In this document: one piece after another, positions 23,890-32,075 of the stretch
Layout: every line of letters begins with the position of its first letter
Numbering within the stretch: the stretch's first letter is position 1
Origin: Granulicella pectinivorans
GTDB lineage: Bacteria > Acidobacteriota > Terriglobia > Terriglobales > Acidobacteriaceae
Reading direction: 5' to 3'
Assembly (NCBI RefSeq): GCF_900114625.1
Contig: NZ_FOZL01000001.1
Location: 1,116,001-1,180,000 of the forward strand
Length of the DNA: 64,000 nucleotides
Made by a program: the position numbers and the translations under genes
Notes under the pieces: generated by a model
Told to the model about the DNA's origin: nothing
Seen by the model: the letters and a program-made list of their open reading frames with translations, nothing else
Database searches by the model: none

Positions 23890-24819
23890 TTATCGGTGCC
23901 TGTGCTCGCGCAGGAAGTCGAGGAGCAGGGCGGCGTTCCCGCGCGGCTCGGTGGAGCGAAGGGTGACGAAGGAGAGGTCGCGGGCAATCTTCAATCCTTT
24001 GACGGTCACCGGAACGAGGGTGCCCATGCGGATGCGTCCACGGACGGCGGCGCGGGAGTGGAAGCCGATGCCAAGGCCCTGTTCGATATAGGCGAGGAGG
24101 GCTTCGGTCGAGTTGAGCTCCATCGCGGGGATCATCCTGGGCCCCGGCAGTCCGGCGGCTGTGAAGGCTTCCTCAATGGCGGCGTCGACGACCTCGCGGG
24201 TCCCGGAGCCGCGCTCGCGCATCAGCAGTGGGGCTGCGGTGAGGTCTTCGAGGGAGATGGTGCTACCCGCCCAGGGGTGGCCGGCGGGGACAACCAGCAC
24301 AAGCTCGTCGCGGAGCCACGGCTCGAGCTTCAGCTCAGGCCGGTGGACGGGCCCCTCGACGAGTCCAAGGTCGACAGAGCCATCCAGCACGGCAGAGGCG
24401 ACATCGCCGGTGTTGGCGCTTTGCATGCGCAGAGCGATGCCAGGGTAGCGGCGCAGGAAACGGCCAAGCATGGGCGGAAGAATGTACTGGACGATGGTCA
24501 TCGAGACGGCAAGGCGGAGCGGGCCGGCGACACGTCCCTCCAGGGAGGCAAGTTCGGCCTGCGCGCGCACAAGGAGATCGTGGCCTTCGGTCGCGCGATG
24601 CAGCAGCAGTTCGCCTGCCGGGGTCAGGGCTACCGCCTTGCCGGTGCGGTCGAAGAGGGATGCACCCAGCTCCGCTTCAAGAGCTTTGATCTGCTGGGTG
24701 ACGGCGGGTTGGGTGAGGTAAAGCGCTTCGGCAGCACGGCGAAAGCTCTTCTGTGCAGCTACGGCACGGAAGACGGTAAGCCGGAAGTTTTCAAGGGTGG
24801 AGCGATCCGGAGGGGGCAT
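23890..24819 (-). CDS. LysR-family regulator (YeiE/CysB-like)
   Basis: 309 residues. The winged helix-turn-helix is at about 12-70 (TVFRAVAAQKSFRRAAEAL, TQPAVTQQIKALEAELGASLFDR), followed by a periplasmic-binding-type effector domain (PLRLAVSMTIVQYILPP, LVEGPVHR, ERGSGTREVVD). The next gene encodes a YeiH transporter, and LysR-yeiH pairs are common, so it probably controls that gene in response to a sulfur or small anionic effector. It is co-oriented with yeiH rather than divergent, which is less usual for LysR regulators. Confidence 0.9.
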   Translation of the reverse strand: MPPPDRSTLENFRLTVFRAVAAQKSFRRAAEALYLTQPAVTQQIKALEAELGASLFDRTGKAVALTPAGELLLHRATEGHDLLVRAQAELASLEGRVAGPLRLAVSMTIVQYILPPMLGRFLRRYPGIALRMQSANTGDVASAVLDGSVDLGLVEGPVHRPELKLEPWLRDELVLVVPAGHPWAGSTISLEDLTAAPLLMRERGSGTREVVDAAIEEAFTAAGLPGPRMIPAMELNSTEALLAYIEQGLGIGFHSRAAVRGRIRMGTLVPVTVKGLKIARDLSFVTLRSTEPRGNAALLLDFLREHRHR

Positions 24820-24889
24820 GGGAGCCTGGTGGCACGCCCACCTTCGCGTGGAGACGGCTGTCGCGAAGGTGACGGCACACGGTAGGGGT

Positions 24890-25363
24890 TTACTTGGCCA
24901 ACTCCGCCTTCACCATCTCGGAGACCATCTTGCCGTCGGCGCGAACGCCGCTGGCGAGGATGCGCTGCTGCACGACCTTCATGGCGACACCCATGTCCTT
25001 CGGACCTGGCTTTGCGCCCTGCTCGGCGAGGTAGGCAATCGACTCCCGCACGATCTTCTGCACCTCTTCGGGGGTCGCGGCCTGCGGCATGTAGGCCTCG
25101 ATGAGAGCGATCTCGACCGTCTCCTTCGCGGCCAGCTCCGGCCTTCCGCCCTTGGTAAACGACTCGACCGACTCGCGGCGCTGCTTGAGCAGGGTGGTGA
25201 GGATCTGAGCCTCTTCGGCGTCCGTCAGAGGCTCGCGCTTGTCGATCTCCTTGTTCTTCAGGGCCGATTTCACCATGCGCAAAGTGGTGAGCCTATGCTC
25301 ATCCCTGGCCTTCATGGCCGTGATAATGTCCGTTTGAATCTTCTTGCCGATACTGTCGCTCAT
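24890..25363 (-). CDS. yqeY: YqeY-domain protein
   Basis: 157 residues, all one YqeY domain: KIQTDIITAMKARDEHRLTTLRMVKSALKNKEID near the start, EAYMPQAATPEEVQKIV in the middle and DMGVAMKVVQQRI...ADGKMVSEMVKAEL at the end. The domain resembles the tRNA-binding tail of GatB and is often annotated as an amidotransferase-like protein; its role alone is uncertain. AAGGAAATC precedes the ATG, and a perfect TATAAT lies 29 bases upstream. It is divergent from the aminotransferase gene. Confidence 0.9.
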   Translation of the reverse strand: MSDSIGKKIQTDIITAMKARDEHRLTTLRMVKSALKNKEIDKREPLTDAEEAQILTTLLKQRRESVESFTKGGRPELAAKETVEIALIEAYMPQAATPEEVQKIVRESIAYLAEQGAKPGPKDMGVAMKVVQQRILASGVRADGKMVSEMVKAELAK

Positions 25364-25392
25364 CGATTTCCTTTCGCCTTCACAGGACTCCC

Positions 25393-25398
25393 ATTATA
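25393..25398 (-). promoter_or_regulatory. Perfect -10 TATAAT of yqeY
   Basis: TATAAT on the minus strand, 29 bases before the yqeY ATG. No clear -35 is visible at 16-18 bases. It is 22 bases from the opposing TAGAAT of the aminotransferase gene, so the two divergent promoters overlap. Confidence 0.45.
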
Positions 25399-25420
25399 GG
25401 AACAGTGCGCTGGTGACCGA

Positions 25421-25426
25421 TAGAAT
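25421..25426 (+). promoter_or_regulatory. -10-like TAGAAT five bases before the aminotransferase ATG
   Basis: TAGAAT-GGGGC-ATG. The spacing is too short for an ordinary leader, so a leaderless mRNA is predicted. GGGG is a weak ribosome-site alternative. Confidence 0.35.
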
Positions 25427-25431
25427 GGGGC

Positions 25432-26628
25432 ATGATCCGTAAGACGCGCCTCTTCACTCCAGGACCGACGCCCCTACTCCCCGCCGCCCAGTTTGCCATG
25501 GCTGCCGCCGATATTCACCATCGTACGGCGGAGTTCCGTGCCCTCTACACCCGTGTGCTCGCTCAGTTGAAGGAGTTCGTCGGGACCAGGAACGATGTGA
25601 TTATTCTTTCGAGCTCGGGAACGGGCGCGATGGAGGCTTCGGTCTCGAACCTGACCTCGCCGGGCGACCGCGTCCTGGTACTGACGGCCGGAAAGTTCGG
25701 CGAGCGCTGGACGGCTCTCGCCAAGGCCTTCGGCTGCGAGGTCGACGTCGTCTCCGCGCCCTATGGGCAGACGTTCTCGATGGACGAGGTGAAGGCCGCG
25801 CTAAAGCTGGAGACGCGGGTCGTGTTCATGCAGGCATCGGAGACCTCGACCGGCGTGCGCCACTCCGTCACCGCCGTCGCGCGCGTGCTGAAGGAGACAC
25901 AATCGGAGGCCCTGCTCGTGGTCGACGGCATCACCGGACTGGGCACCACGCATCTCGACATGGATGCGGACGGCATCGACGTGCTGATCGGCGGCTCGCA
26001 GAAGGCGGTCATGATTCCACCGGGACTCAGCTACATGGCGGTCTCCGAGAAGGCCTGGGACCGCATGGAAGCCACCTACAACCCGCGCTACTACTTCGAC
26101 CTCCGCAAGGAACGGAAGAACGCACGCAATGGCGAGTCGGCCTACACCCCGGCAGTGGCGCTGATCGCCGCCCTGGGCGCAGCGCTGAACTACATTGCCG
26201 GTCAGGCTGCGACACCCGAGAAGCCCGAGGGCGATCTGGCAACTGGACGCCGCATGCTGGTCGACAACGCGGAGACGATCGCCGCGATGACGCGCGCCGC
26301 GGTAAGGGCGATGGGCATGAAGCTGTTCGCGCCCGACGCTCCCTCGGCTGCCGCGACCGCTGTTCTGGCCCCCGCCGGTGTCGATTCGGGGCTATTCGTC
26401 AAGGAGCTGAAGGGTCGTTTCGGGGCCATCATCACCAACGGACAGGGAGAGATGAAGGGGCAGATCTTCCGCATCGCACACCTCGGATTCTTCGACTACA
26501 TGGACACCATCGCGCTCATCGGCGCTCTGGAACAGATCGTGGTGAAGAGCCTTCCGCACCTCAATATGCCCTTCGGAACCGGCCTGGTGGCGGCACAGAA
26601 GGTGTACGCAGAGCGTATGTCGCGGTAA
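25432..26628 (+). CDS. Class V aminotransferase (alanine-glyoxylate/serine-pyruvate type)
   Basis: 398 residues in the PLP fold-type I family. Visible features: TPGPTPLLP near the start, HHRTAEF, SSGTGAMEA, ETSTGVRH, VDGITGLGTTHLDMDADGID (Asp binding the PLP nitrogen) and the PLP lysine in GGSQKAVMIPPG. The C-terminal domain has the NGQGEMKGQIFRIAHLGF segment of this family. Members act as alanine-glyoxylate, serine-glyoxylate or phosphonopyruvate-related aminotransferases, or as the small subunit of soluble hydrogenase-type proteins; a serine or glyoxylate substrate is most likely. A strong terminator follows. Confidence 0.88.
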   Translation: MIRKTRLFTPGPTPLLPAAQFAMAAADIHHRTAEFRALYTRVLAQLKEFVGTRNDVIILSSSGTGAMEASVSNLTSPGDRVLVLTAGKFGERWTALAKAFGCEVDVVSAPYGQTFSMDEVKAALKLETRVVFMQASETSTGVRHSVTAVARVLKETQSEALLVVDGITGLGTTHLDMDADGIDVLIGGSQKAVMIPPGLSYMAVSEKAWDRMEATYNPRYYFDLRKERKNARNGESAYTPAVALIAALGAALNYIAGQAATPEKPEGDLATGRRMLVDNAETIAAMTRAAVRAMGMKLFAPDAPSAAATAVLAPAGVDSGLFVKELKGRFGAIITNGQGEMKGQIFRIAHLGFFDYMDTIALIGALEQIVVKSLPHLNMPFGTGLVAAQKVYAERMSR

Positions 26629-26653
26629 ACGAGTCGAAGATGGACCCGGAAGT

Positions 26654-26686
26654 CCCATTTTGGGAAAAATCAAAATGGGGCTTTTT
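26654..26686 (+). terminator. Intrinsic terminator after the aminotransferase gene
   Basis: CCCATTTTG / CAAAATGGG, a perfect 9-base stem with loop GGAAAAAT, followed by GCTTTTT. It begins 26 bases after the stop codon. Confidence 0.9.
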
Positions 26687-26736
26687 CGGCTCTTTGGACG
26701 CCTTTTTTGTAGTGTGATGCCATATACTTTCATGGC

Positions 26737-27129
26737 ATGAAGATGATTCTTCGATATCTTGAGCTGATTCTCACCTTCGTGGGCGTCATCGTCGTCTTTG
26801 CGGTCTTCGCGATCTTTCGCGATGGGGCCCCATGGAAACCCGCGGCGGTGTGTGCCGTAGCGGTTGGCGTGATTCACGGCATCATCTTCTACGTCGTGCG
26901 TTCGAAGCAGCGCAAGGCCCGGAAGAGTGAAGTATTCTCGATTCGCGAGATGCTGGACGACATGATGGGCCGGCTGGACGTGGTGCTCTATCCGACCAAG
27001 GAAGGTGACGACTGGCGGGTGCGGGCGCAGCATGCGGTGTGGGAGATCCAGGCCAGGTTGAACTTCATCGAAGCTGAGGGTCTCAAAGCGCACGGCCCCG
27101 TTGAAGACGAGTCGAACGTGGGGGACTAG
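26737..27129 (+). CDS. Small membrane protein of unknown function
   Basis: 130 residues: two hydrophobic segments (LELILTFVGVIVVFAVFAIF and AAVCAVAVGVIHGIIFYVV) joined by a short loop, then a basic RSKQRKARK stretch and a soluble C-terminal half (SIREMLDDMMGRLDVVLYPT, AVWEIQARLNFIEAEG). No enzymatic motif. It starts 108 bases after the aminotransferase stop, beyond the terminator. The next gene begins 189 bases downstream. Confidence 0.65.
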   Translation: MKMILRYLELILTFVGVIVVFAVFAIFRDGAPWKPAAVCAVAVGVIHGIIFYVVRSKQRKARKSEVFSIREMLDDMMGRLDVVLYPTKEGDDWRVRAQHAVWEIQARLNFIEAEGLKAHGPVEDESNVGD

Positions 27130-27317
27130 GATGTCCTTGCGCGATGCGGGTGGAAGATCCCGGGGCTCAGGCACCCGCCTTCTTCGCAAAAAGCTTGCTT
27201 CCCCCTATCGATTGTGAAATCGCTGCGTCTACACTGGGTCCCTGCCATTCTCTGTACTTCCTTTTCTTTCTGCCGCTCCGCGATGCGTGGGCGAGGCTTG
27301 CTTCGAGGAGACCTGTC

Positions 27318-28466
27318 ATGAAGAAGATTCTGCTTCTGCTTGGAGTCGTGTTGCTCGCGGCCGTTTCGGTGGTTTCGCTCAGCGCCCAGGAGATCGCCGG
27401 AAGCTGGCAGGGCACGCTCCCCCTCGGCAAAGGCCTTCGCGTGGTGGCGAAGATCACCAATGGCGACGGGACCGCGGTCAAGGTGGTGCTGTACAGCATC
27501 GATCAGGGGGCGCAGCCGATTCCGGCGTCCACCGCGAGCTTCTCCGGGGGCACGTTGAAGATGGAGATCGTGGCGCTCTCCGCGCTGTACGAGGGCAAGA
27601 TGAGCGCGGATGGCGGGACGATCACCGGAACCTTTACTCAGGGCGGCAATCCGGTTGCGCTGGTCCTGACCAAGGCCACCAAGGAGACGGCCTGGGTGAT
27701 CCCGGAGCCGCCGGTGCAGTTGCCGCCGATGGCCGCCGATGCGGATCCCTCGCTGGAAGTGGCGACGATCAAGCCTGGGGTGCCGGGCGCGCAGGGCAAG
27801 AACTACGGCGTGCAGGGCCGGACGATGCGTCTGCGCAACTTCAGCCTGGCGGACATGCTGATGTTTGCCTATGGCATGCAGTTGAAGCAGTTCGTCGGTC
27901 TGCCGAGCTGGGCGGAGTCGGACAAGTTCGATGTAAGCGGACGCATCGATATCGAGGGCCGGCCGAACGATAAGCAGATCCGTCTGATGGTCCGGAAGCT
28001 GATGACCGAGCGTTTCGCCCTGAAGTTCACCAGGGAGAAGCGAGAGCTTTCGGTATTCGCGATCCGGGTGGCGAAGGATGGACCGAAGCTGACGGCGACG
28101 ACCGCCAAGGCGACCGATGGAAGCGGCGCGGGCTTCCGTCCCGGGATGAAGGGCGGGCTGAACTACATCGGCCGGAACATGACGGTCACGGAGATCGGCG
28201 ACGCGCTGCAGGAGGTGCTGCTGGATCGCCCGGTGGCGAACCAGACGGAGATCGAAGGGCGTTACGACATCAGCGTGACGTTTACGCCGGATGATTCGAT
28301 GGCGGGAGGGATGTTGTCGAAGCTGCCTCCGCCACCGGATGGCGCTGAGGCTCCGCCGTCGTTGTTTGTGGCGATGCCGGCTACGCTGGGGCTGAAGCTG
28401 GAGGCAACGAAGGCTCCGGTGGATGTGCTGGTGATCTCGCATGTCGAGAAGCCTTCAGAGAATTAG
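27318..28466 (+). CDS. TIGR03435 family exported protein with an extra N-terminal domain, copy 2
   Basis: 382 residues from ATG 27318 (GAGGAG 7 bases upstream); a frame open from 27144 was not used because its N-terminus has no signal peptide. Residues about 30-140 form a small beta-rich domain (GSWQGTLPLGKGLRVVAKI, GTLKMEIVALSALYEGKMS, GGTITGTFTQGGNPVAL), absent from the other copies. The rest is TIGR03435: LEVATIKPG, LRNFSLADMLMFAYGM, RFDLSG-like RIDIEGR, KLMTERFALKFTREKREL, QTEIEGRYDISVTFTPD and a terminal LGLKLEATKAPVDVLVI. The family's function is unknown. Confidence 0.85.
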   Translation: MKKILLLLGVVLLAAVSVVSLSAQEIAGSWQGTLPLGKGLRVVAKITNGDGTAVKVVLYSIDQGAQPIPASTASFSGGTLKMEIVALSALYEGKMSADGGTITGTFTQGGNPVALVLTKATKETAWVIPEPPVQLPPMAADADPSLEVATIKPGVPGAQGKNYGVQGRTMRLRNFSLADMLMFAYGMQLKQFVGLPSWAESDKFDVSGRIDIEGRPNDKQIRLMVRKLMTERFALKFTREKRELSVFAIRVAKDGPKLTATTAKATDGSGAGFRPGMKGGLNYIGRNMTVTEIGDALQEVLLDRPVANQTEIEGRYDISVTFTPDDSMAGGMLSKLPPPPDGAEAPPSLFVAMPATLGLKLEATKAPVDVLVISHVEKPSEN

Positions 28467-28544
28467 GGCGGGCGGGACGACCGGGGAACAAGAGCCGATC
28501 CGGTAACGTAATACTGCTAGTCTTATTCCCAACAGGGACCACGT

Positions 28545-28934
28545 ATGCGCCGCTCCACGCAAGTTGCAGCACCTCTCCTCGCCTTGGCTGCCTCCGCCAT
28601 GATCGCGGGCTGTCGCAAGCCCGAGATGCAGCGATGTGTCGATGAACATAATGTTGTCGTCGACGATAAGCTCTGTCAGGCCCAGCAGGGTATCCAGAAC
28701 GGTCAGCAGCAGCGCCAGCCCGATGGCCATGGCGGGTTCATCCCGATCATTCTGCCCTACCACTACTACTACGGTGGATACGGAGGTTATGGCCTCGGCT
28801 CAGTGGTGGGCGGGGGCAGCTATATGCCTTCTTCCGGACACTCCTACGCGACCTCGAGCGGAGCCCGCTCCGGCACGGTACGCGGAGGCTTCGGCTCGAC
28901 GCATGGCGGAAGCGGCGGCGGCGCGGGCGAGTAG
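28545..28934 (+). CDS. YgiB-like (DUF1190-type) Gly/Tyr-rich lipoprotein
   Basis: 129 residues. The signal ends in MIAGC, a lipobox, so Cys22 is probably lipidated. CVDEHNVVVDDKLC follows, then a Gln-rich linker, IPIILPYHYYYGGYGGYG, and a Ser/Gly-rich tail ending GGSGGGAGE. This matches small YgiB-type lipoproteins, whose genes usually precede ygiC, an ATP-grasp ligase gene. The next gene is such a ligase, 108 bases downstream. A direct functional link is not proven. A partner role, or the Gly-rich tail acting as a substrate, is inference. Confidence 0.72.
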   Translation: MRRSTQVAAPLLALAASAMIAGCRKPEMQRCVDEHNVVVDDKLCQAQQGIQNGQQQRQPDGHGGFIPIILPYHYYYGGYGGYGLGSVVGGGSYMPSSGHSYATSSGARSGTVRGGFGSTHGGSGGGAGE

Positions 28935-28949
28935 GAAACCCATACCCCG

Positions 28950-29001
28950 AGGGCGCAAGCCCGCATCGGTGATGGAGATGGCATGCCCGGGCTGAAGCCC
29001 G
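28950..29001. repeat. Two small hairpins, GGGC-GCAA-GCCC and CGGGC-TGAA-GCCCG
   Basis: Between the lipoprotein and ligase genes are two short inverted repeats. Short GGGC-loop-GCCC elements of this kind are common in acidobacterial intergenic regions. They may shape the transcript between the two genes. Neither has a U tract. Confidence 0.35.
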
Positions 29002-29042
29002 AACATATCTCGGAAACAAGAGCAACGACAGAGGCTTACTCG

Positions 29043-30344
29043 ATGAAGCGCATTACACTCTCCCCCCGTCCTGACTGGCAATCGAAGGTTGAAGCGGTTG
29101 GCCTCACCTACCACTCCCCGGAGTCGATGCCGCATCCGTACTGGGATGAGTCGGCGGCCTATGAGTTCACGTCGGGCGAGATCGATACCCTCGAGGCCGC
29201 CGGCAACACCATGCAGGAGATGTGCCTGGCCGCCGCGCAGCATGTCATCGACAACAAGCGCTACACCGAGCTCGATATCCCCGCCGCCGCCATTCCGGTG
29301 ATCGAGCGGGCCTGGGAGCAGGAGCCGCCCGCGATCTATGGACGCTTCGATTTCTCCTGGGCTGGAGAGAAGTCCGGCCAGGCTCCGAAGCTGCTCGAAT
29401 ACAACGCCGATACGCCCACATCGCTGCTGGAGGCGGCGGTCGTCCAGTGGGACTGGCTCAAGGAGCAGACGCCTCATCTGCATCATTCCGCATTTCTCGG
29501 TGGCGATCCCGACCAGTTCAACTCGATCCACGAAAAGCTCATCGCGAAGTGGAAGGACCTGATCCCGTACCTGCAGCAGCCGCTCTACTTCGCCGGAGTG
29601 GATGAGCCGGAGGACCAGTTGACGCTCGTCTACCTGCGCGATACGGCGGAGCAGGCCGGGCTGAAGACGCTGCAGATGTTCATGGAGGAGATCGGCTGGA
29701 ACGAGGACGCGAAGGCGTTCCTGGACCCCGCCGAGGACCAGATGTTCTCGATCTTCAAGCTGTATCCCTGGGAGGCGATGGTGCGCGAGGAGTTCGGCGT
29801 CCACGCGCTCGATACCTATCCGCAGATGCGCTGGATCGAGCCGATCTGGAAGATGCTGCTCTCGAACAAGGGCATTCTGCCGATCCTCTGGGAGCTGTAT
29901 CCGAATCACGAGCTTCTGCTCCCGGCCTTCTTTGAACCGGAAGCGACCGGGCCGGTCACCAGCGAGTGGACGCAGGTCAACGACGGCGGCTTTGGGCGTG
30001 GGCATAACTCGGCGCCCATTCCAAGCTCGCTCTCGAAGCTTGCCTCGGGGCCGTTCGGCATGCGGGACTACGTATCGAAGCCTCTGCTGAGCCGCGAAGG
30101 GGCGAACATCAAGATCGTTCGGAACGGCAGCACGGTGATGGAGACGGACGGCATGTACGACGGGCCGCGGATCGTGCAGGCGCTGGCCCCGGATGCCGTC
30201 TTCCAGGCTGCCGACAACCAGATGCGCTATCCGGTGCTTGGGGTGTGGATGGTCGACCAGGAGTGCTGCGGCATGGGGATTCGCGAATCGCGAACGCCTG
30301 TGACGGACAATCTGAGCTCGTTTATCCCGCACTACTTCGTCTAG
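29043..30344 (+). CDS. Glutathionylspermidine synthase family ATP-grasp ligase (YgiC/YjfC-like)
   Basis: 433 residues from ATG 29043. The protein matches the glutathionylspermidine synthase ATP-grasp family: PHPYWDESAAYEF at the start, GRFDFSWAGEKSGQAPKLLEYNADTPTSLLEAAV (substrate/ATP loop), DTYPQMRWIEPIWKMLLSNKGILPILWELYPNHELLLPAF and KPLLSREGANI (nucleotide-binding Lys), ending VWMVDQECCGMGIRESRTPVTDNLSSFIPHYF. True Gss makes an amide between glutathione and spermidine. YgiC-like proteins lack the amidase half and their substrate is unknown. The preceding YgiB-like lipoprotein gene is the expected neighbour. Confidence 0.88.
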   Translation: MKRITLSPRPDWQSKVEAVGLTYHSPESMPHPYWDESAAYEFTSGEIDTLEAAGNTMQEMCLAAAQHVIDNKRYTELDIPAAAIPVIERAWEQEPPAIYGRFDFSWAGEKSGQAPKLLEYNADTPTSLLEAAVVQWDWLKEQTPHLHHSAFLGGDPDQFNSIHEKLIAKWKDLIPYLQQPLYFAGVDEPEDQLTLVYLRDTAEQAGLKTLQMFMEEIGWNEDAKAFLDPAEDQMFSIFKLYPWEAMVREEFGVHALDTYPQMRWIEPIWKMLLSNKGILPILWELYPNHELLLPAFFEPEATGPVTSEWTQVNDGGFGRGHNSAPIPSSLSKLASGPFGMRDYVSKPLLSREGANIKIVRNGSTVMETDGMYDGPRIVQALAPDAVFQAADNQMRYPVLGVWMVDQECCGMGIRESRTPVTDNLSSFIPHYFV

Positions 30345-30359
30345 CGCCGCGCACGACCC

Positions 30360-31010
30360 TTACTCCCGGATAATCTTGACGAAAATCCCGTCGGGCAGCC
30401 GCGCATCGCCCAGGATATGCACGACGCCGTCGCGGGTAAATCCCCGGAGCATGGCATCGGCCTTTGGAACGGGCGGTGCGACTGGACGCGGTGCCGCCGC
30501 TGCTGGACGTGCGATGACCGGCGCCGGGGCAGCGGGTGCGCGATTCATGCCGCGGTCCATCGCCTCGTTCGCAAGACGGTCGGCTTCCTTATTCTTATGG
30601 CGGAGCGCGTGGGTGATCTGGAAGCCGTCAAGCTTCGCGATGCGGCGTTTGGCCTCGTCGAACAGCGGCTTTAGATCGGGGCTCTTGACCTGGTACTTGC
30701 CCTGGATCTGCTTCACCATCAGCTCGGAGTCGGAGACGACCTTCAGCCGGGAGTGACCGTGTTCGAGCGCCCAGTCCAGGCAGCCCAGCAGACCCGAGTA
30801 TTCGGCGAAGTTGTTGGTCTTGAAGCCTAAAAACTCCGAGAGCTCGGCGAGCGTATTGCCTGCGTCGTCGACGATCTGGGCTCCATAGCCGGCTGGGCCG
30901 GGGTTGCCGCGGGCTCCACCGTCGCAGTGCGCATGGATCCATGTTCCGGCGCTTTTGGGGGTTGGGTCGGAGTCGGCGAAGAGGTGCGTGGAGGGGGTGC
31001 GAAACGGCAT
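30360..31010 (-). CDS. RNase HI-like protein with a C-terminal extension
   Basis: 216 residues. The RNase H fold is at about 23-155 with HCDGGARGNPGPAGYG (D30), NNFAEYSGLL (E70), VVSDSELMVKQIQGKYQVK (D94) and RHKNKEADRLANEAMDRG (terminal Asp), the full DEDD set. This is the YpdQ/RNase H-like type, not E. coli RnhA. About 60 residues follow: an Ala/Pro linker and a short FTRDGVVHILGDARLPDGIFVKIIRE domain that I do not recognise. It should cut RNA in RNA-DNA hybrids. It is convergent with the ligase gene. Confidence 0.88.
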   Translation of the reverse strand: MPFRTPSTHLFADSDPTPKSAGTWIHAHCDGGARGNPGPAGYGAQIVDDAGNTLAELSEFLGFKTNNFAEYSGLLGCLDWALEHGHSRLKVVSDSELMVKQIQGKYQVKSPDLKPLFDEAKRRIAKLDGFQITHALRHKNKEADRLANEAMDRGMNRAPAAPAPVIARPAAAAPRPVAPPVPKADAMLRGFTRDGVVHILGDARLPDGIFVKIIRE

Positions 31011-31138
31011 TTCCAGAGTGTATCGCGGGCCGCTGTGGACCCATGCCTGCGACTCCCGGCAGGTTGCTTACCTTTCCAGGGTGGCTGCGGTCTATTCAGA
31101 GGAAGCATTTCATCTTTTTTGTCGAGAAGATTGTCCCT

Positions 31139-31939
31139 ATGAATGCTGAGGCGATGGGCATGGACCTTACCGGGGAGTTGACGTCGGTACTCCCGGTGGC
31201 GGGAATCGGGCGTTCGCATGTCTTTTCCGGCCCCCTTCGGGTCGCCGATATGGGTGCCGTACAGGTAGAATCGGTGCCATTGATGGCGAAACCCGTGGCA
31301 CAACCCGGAGTACGAGGCGGCAAGCTGACGCAGGCGCAGTTGGACGCGCGCGCGCAGCAGCGTTCCGAGGATGACGACCTCATCCGCGAGGCGCAGGCCG
31401 GGCAGCGCACCGCCTTCGACGCTCTGGTCCGCCGCTACGACCAGTCGGTGCTCCGGCTTGCTCTGCACATGCTCGGCAACGAGCAGGACGCGCAGGATGT
31501 CCACCAGGAGGCCTTTATCAAGGCCTACCGGCATCTTGGCAACTTCCGGTTTGAGTGCAGCTTCTACACATGGCTGTATCGCATCGTCACCAACCTTTGC
31601 CTGGACCAGCTTCGCCGCCGCAAGAGCCGCCGCGAAGATCCGGCGACCGTGCTGGACGCGAGCGGCGACGAGATGGATCTGCTGTCGAATATCTCGGACG
31701 ACCGCGCGATGGCGAATCCGGCCCGGGAGCTGGAGCGCAAGCAGATGGGCGTCTCGATCAACGAGGCGCTGGACAAGCTGACCCCGCGTGAACGCACCGT
31801 GTTTGAGTTGAAGCACTACCAGGGGCTGAAACTCCGGACCATCGGAGAGATGTTGAACACCACGGAAGAGACGGCGAAGAACACGCTCTTCCGCGCAACA
31901 CGCAAGTTGCGGGCGAATCTTGCTATCTTGCGCAATTAA
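31139..31939 (+). CDS. RpoE-type ECF sigma factor
   Basis: 266 residues. About 75 N-terminal residues are unconserved. Region 2 follows (LIREAQAGQRTAFDALVRRYDQSVLRLALHMLGNEQDAQDVHQEAFIKAYRHLGNFRFECSFYTWLYRIVTNLCLDQLRRRK region, about 78-160). A linker leads to region 4 (LDKLTPRERTVFELKHYQGLKLRTIGEMLNTTEETAKNTLFRATRKLR). It is an extracytoplasmic-function sigma factor. The next two genes are a membrane anti-sigma-like protein and a twin-PDZ protein, the layout of an envelope-stress response. An ATG at 31154 is another possible start. Confidence 0.93.
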   Translation: MNAEAMGMDLTGELTSVLPVAGIGRSHVFSGPLRVADMGAVQVESVPLMAKPVAQPGVRGGKLTQAQLDARAQQRSEDDDLIREAQAGQRTAFDALVRRYDQSVLRLALHMLGNEQDAQDVHQEAFIKAYRHLGNFRFECSFYTWLYRIVTNLCLDQLRRRKSRREDPATVLDASGDEMDLLSNISDDRAMANPARELERKQMGVSINEALDKLTPRERTVFELKHYQGLKLRTIGEMLNTTEETAKNTLFRATRKLRANLAILRN

Positions 31940-32075
31940 ACAAAGTCTTTATCAGTAGAAGTTTTTTCGAGTACTCCGGGAGTCAGGCAGCGAACGGCAT
32001 CAGCCGATCGACGAGACCGCGACCCCGGGCAGCAGGCGCAAGACAAATTTTGAGGCTAGTTTGAGGTCAACGATC

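Noticed and set aside
27144..27317. N-terminal extension of TIGR03435 copy 2
   Set aside because: The extension lacks a signal peptide, and ATG 27318 has GAGGAG and a clean signal sequence behind it.
28988..29001. CGGGCTGAAGCCCG as a terminator
   Set aside because: The loop is too short or the stem only 5 bases, and no U tract follows.
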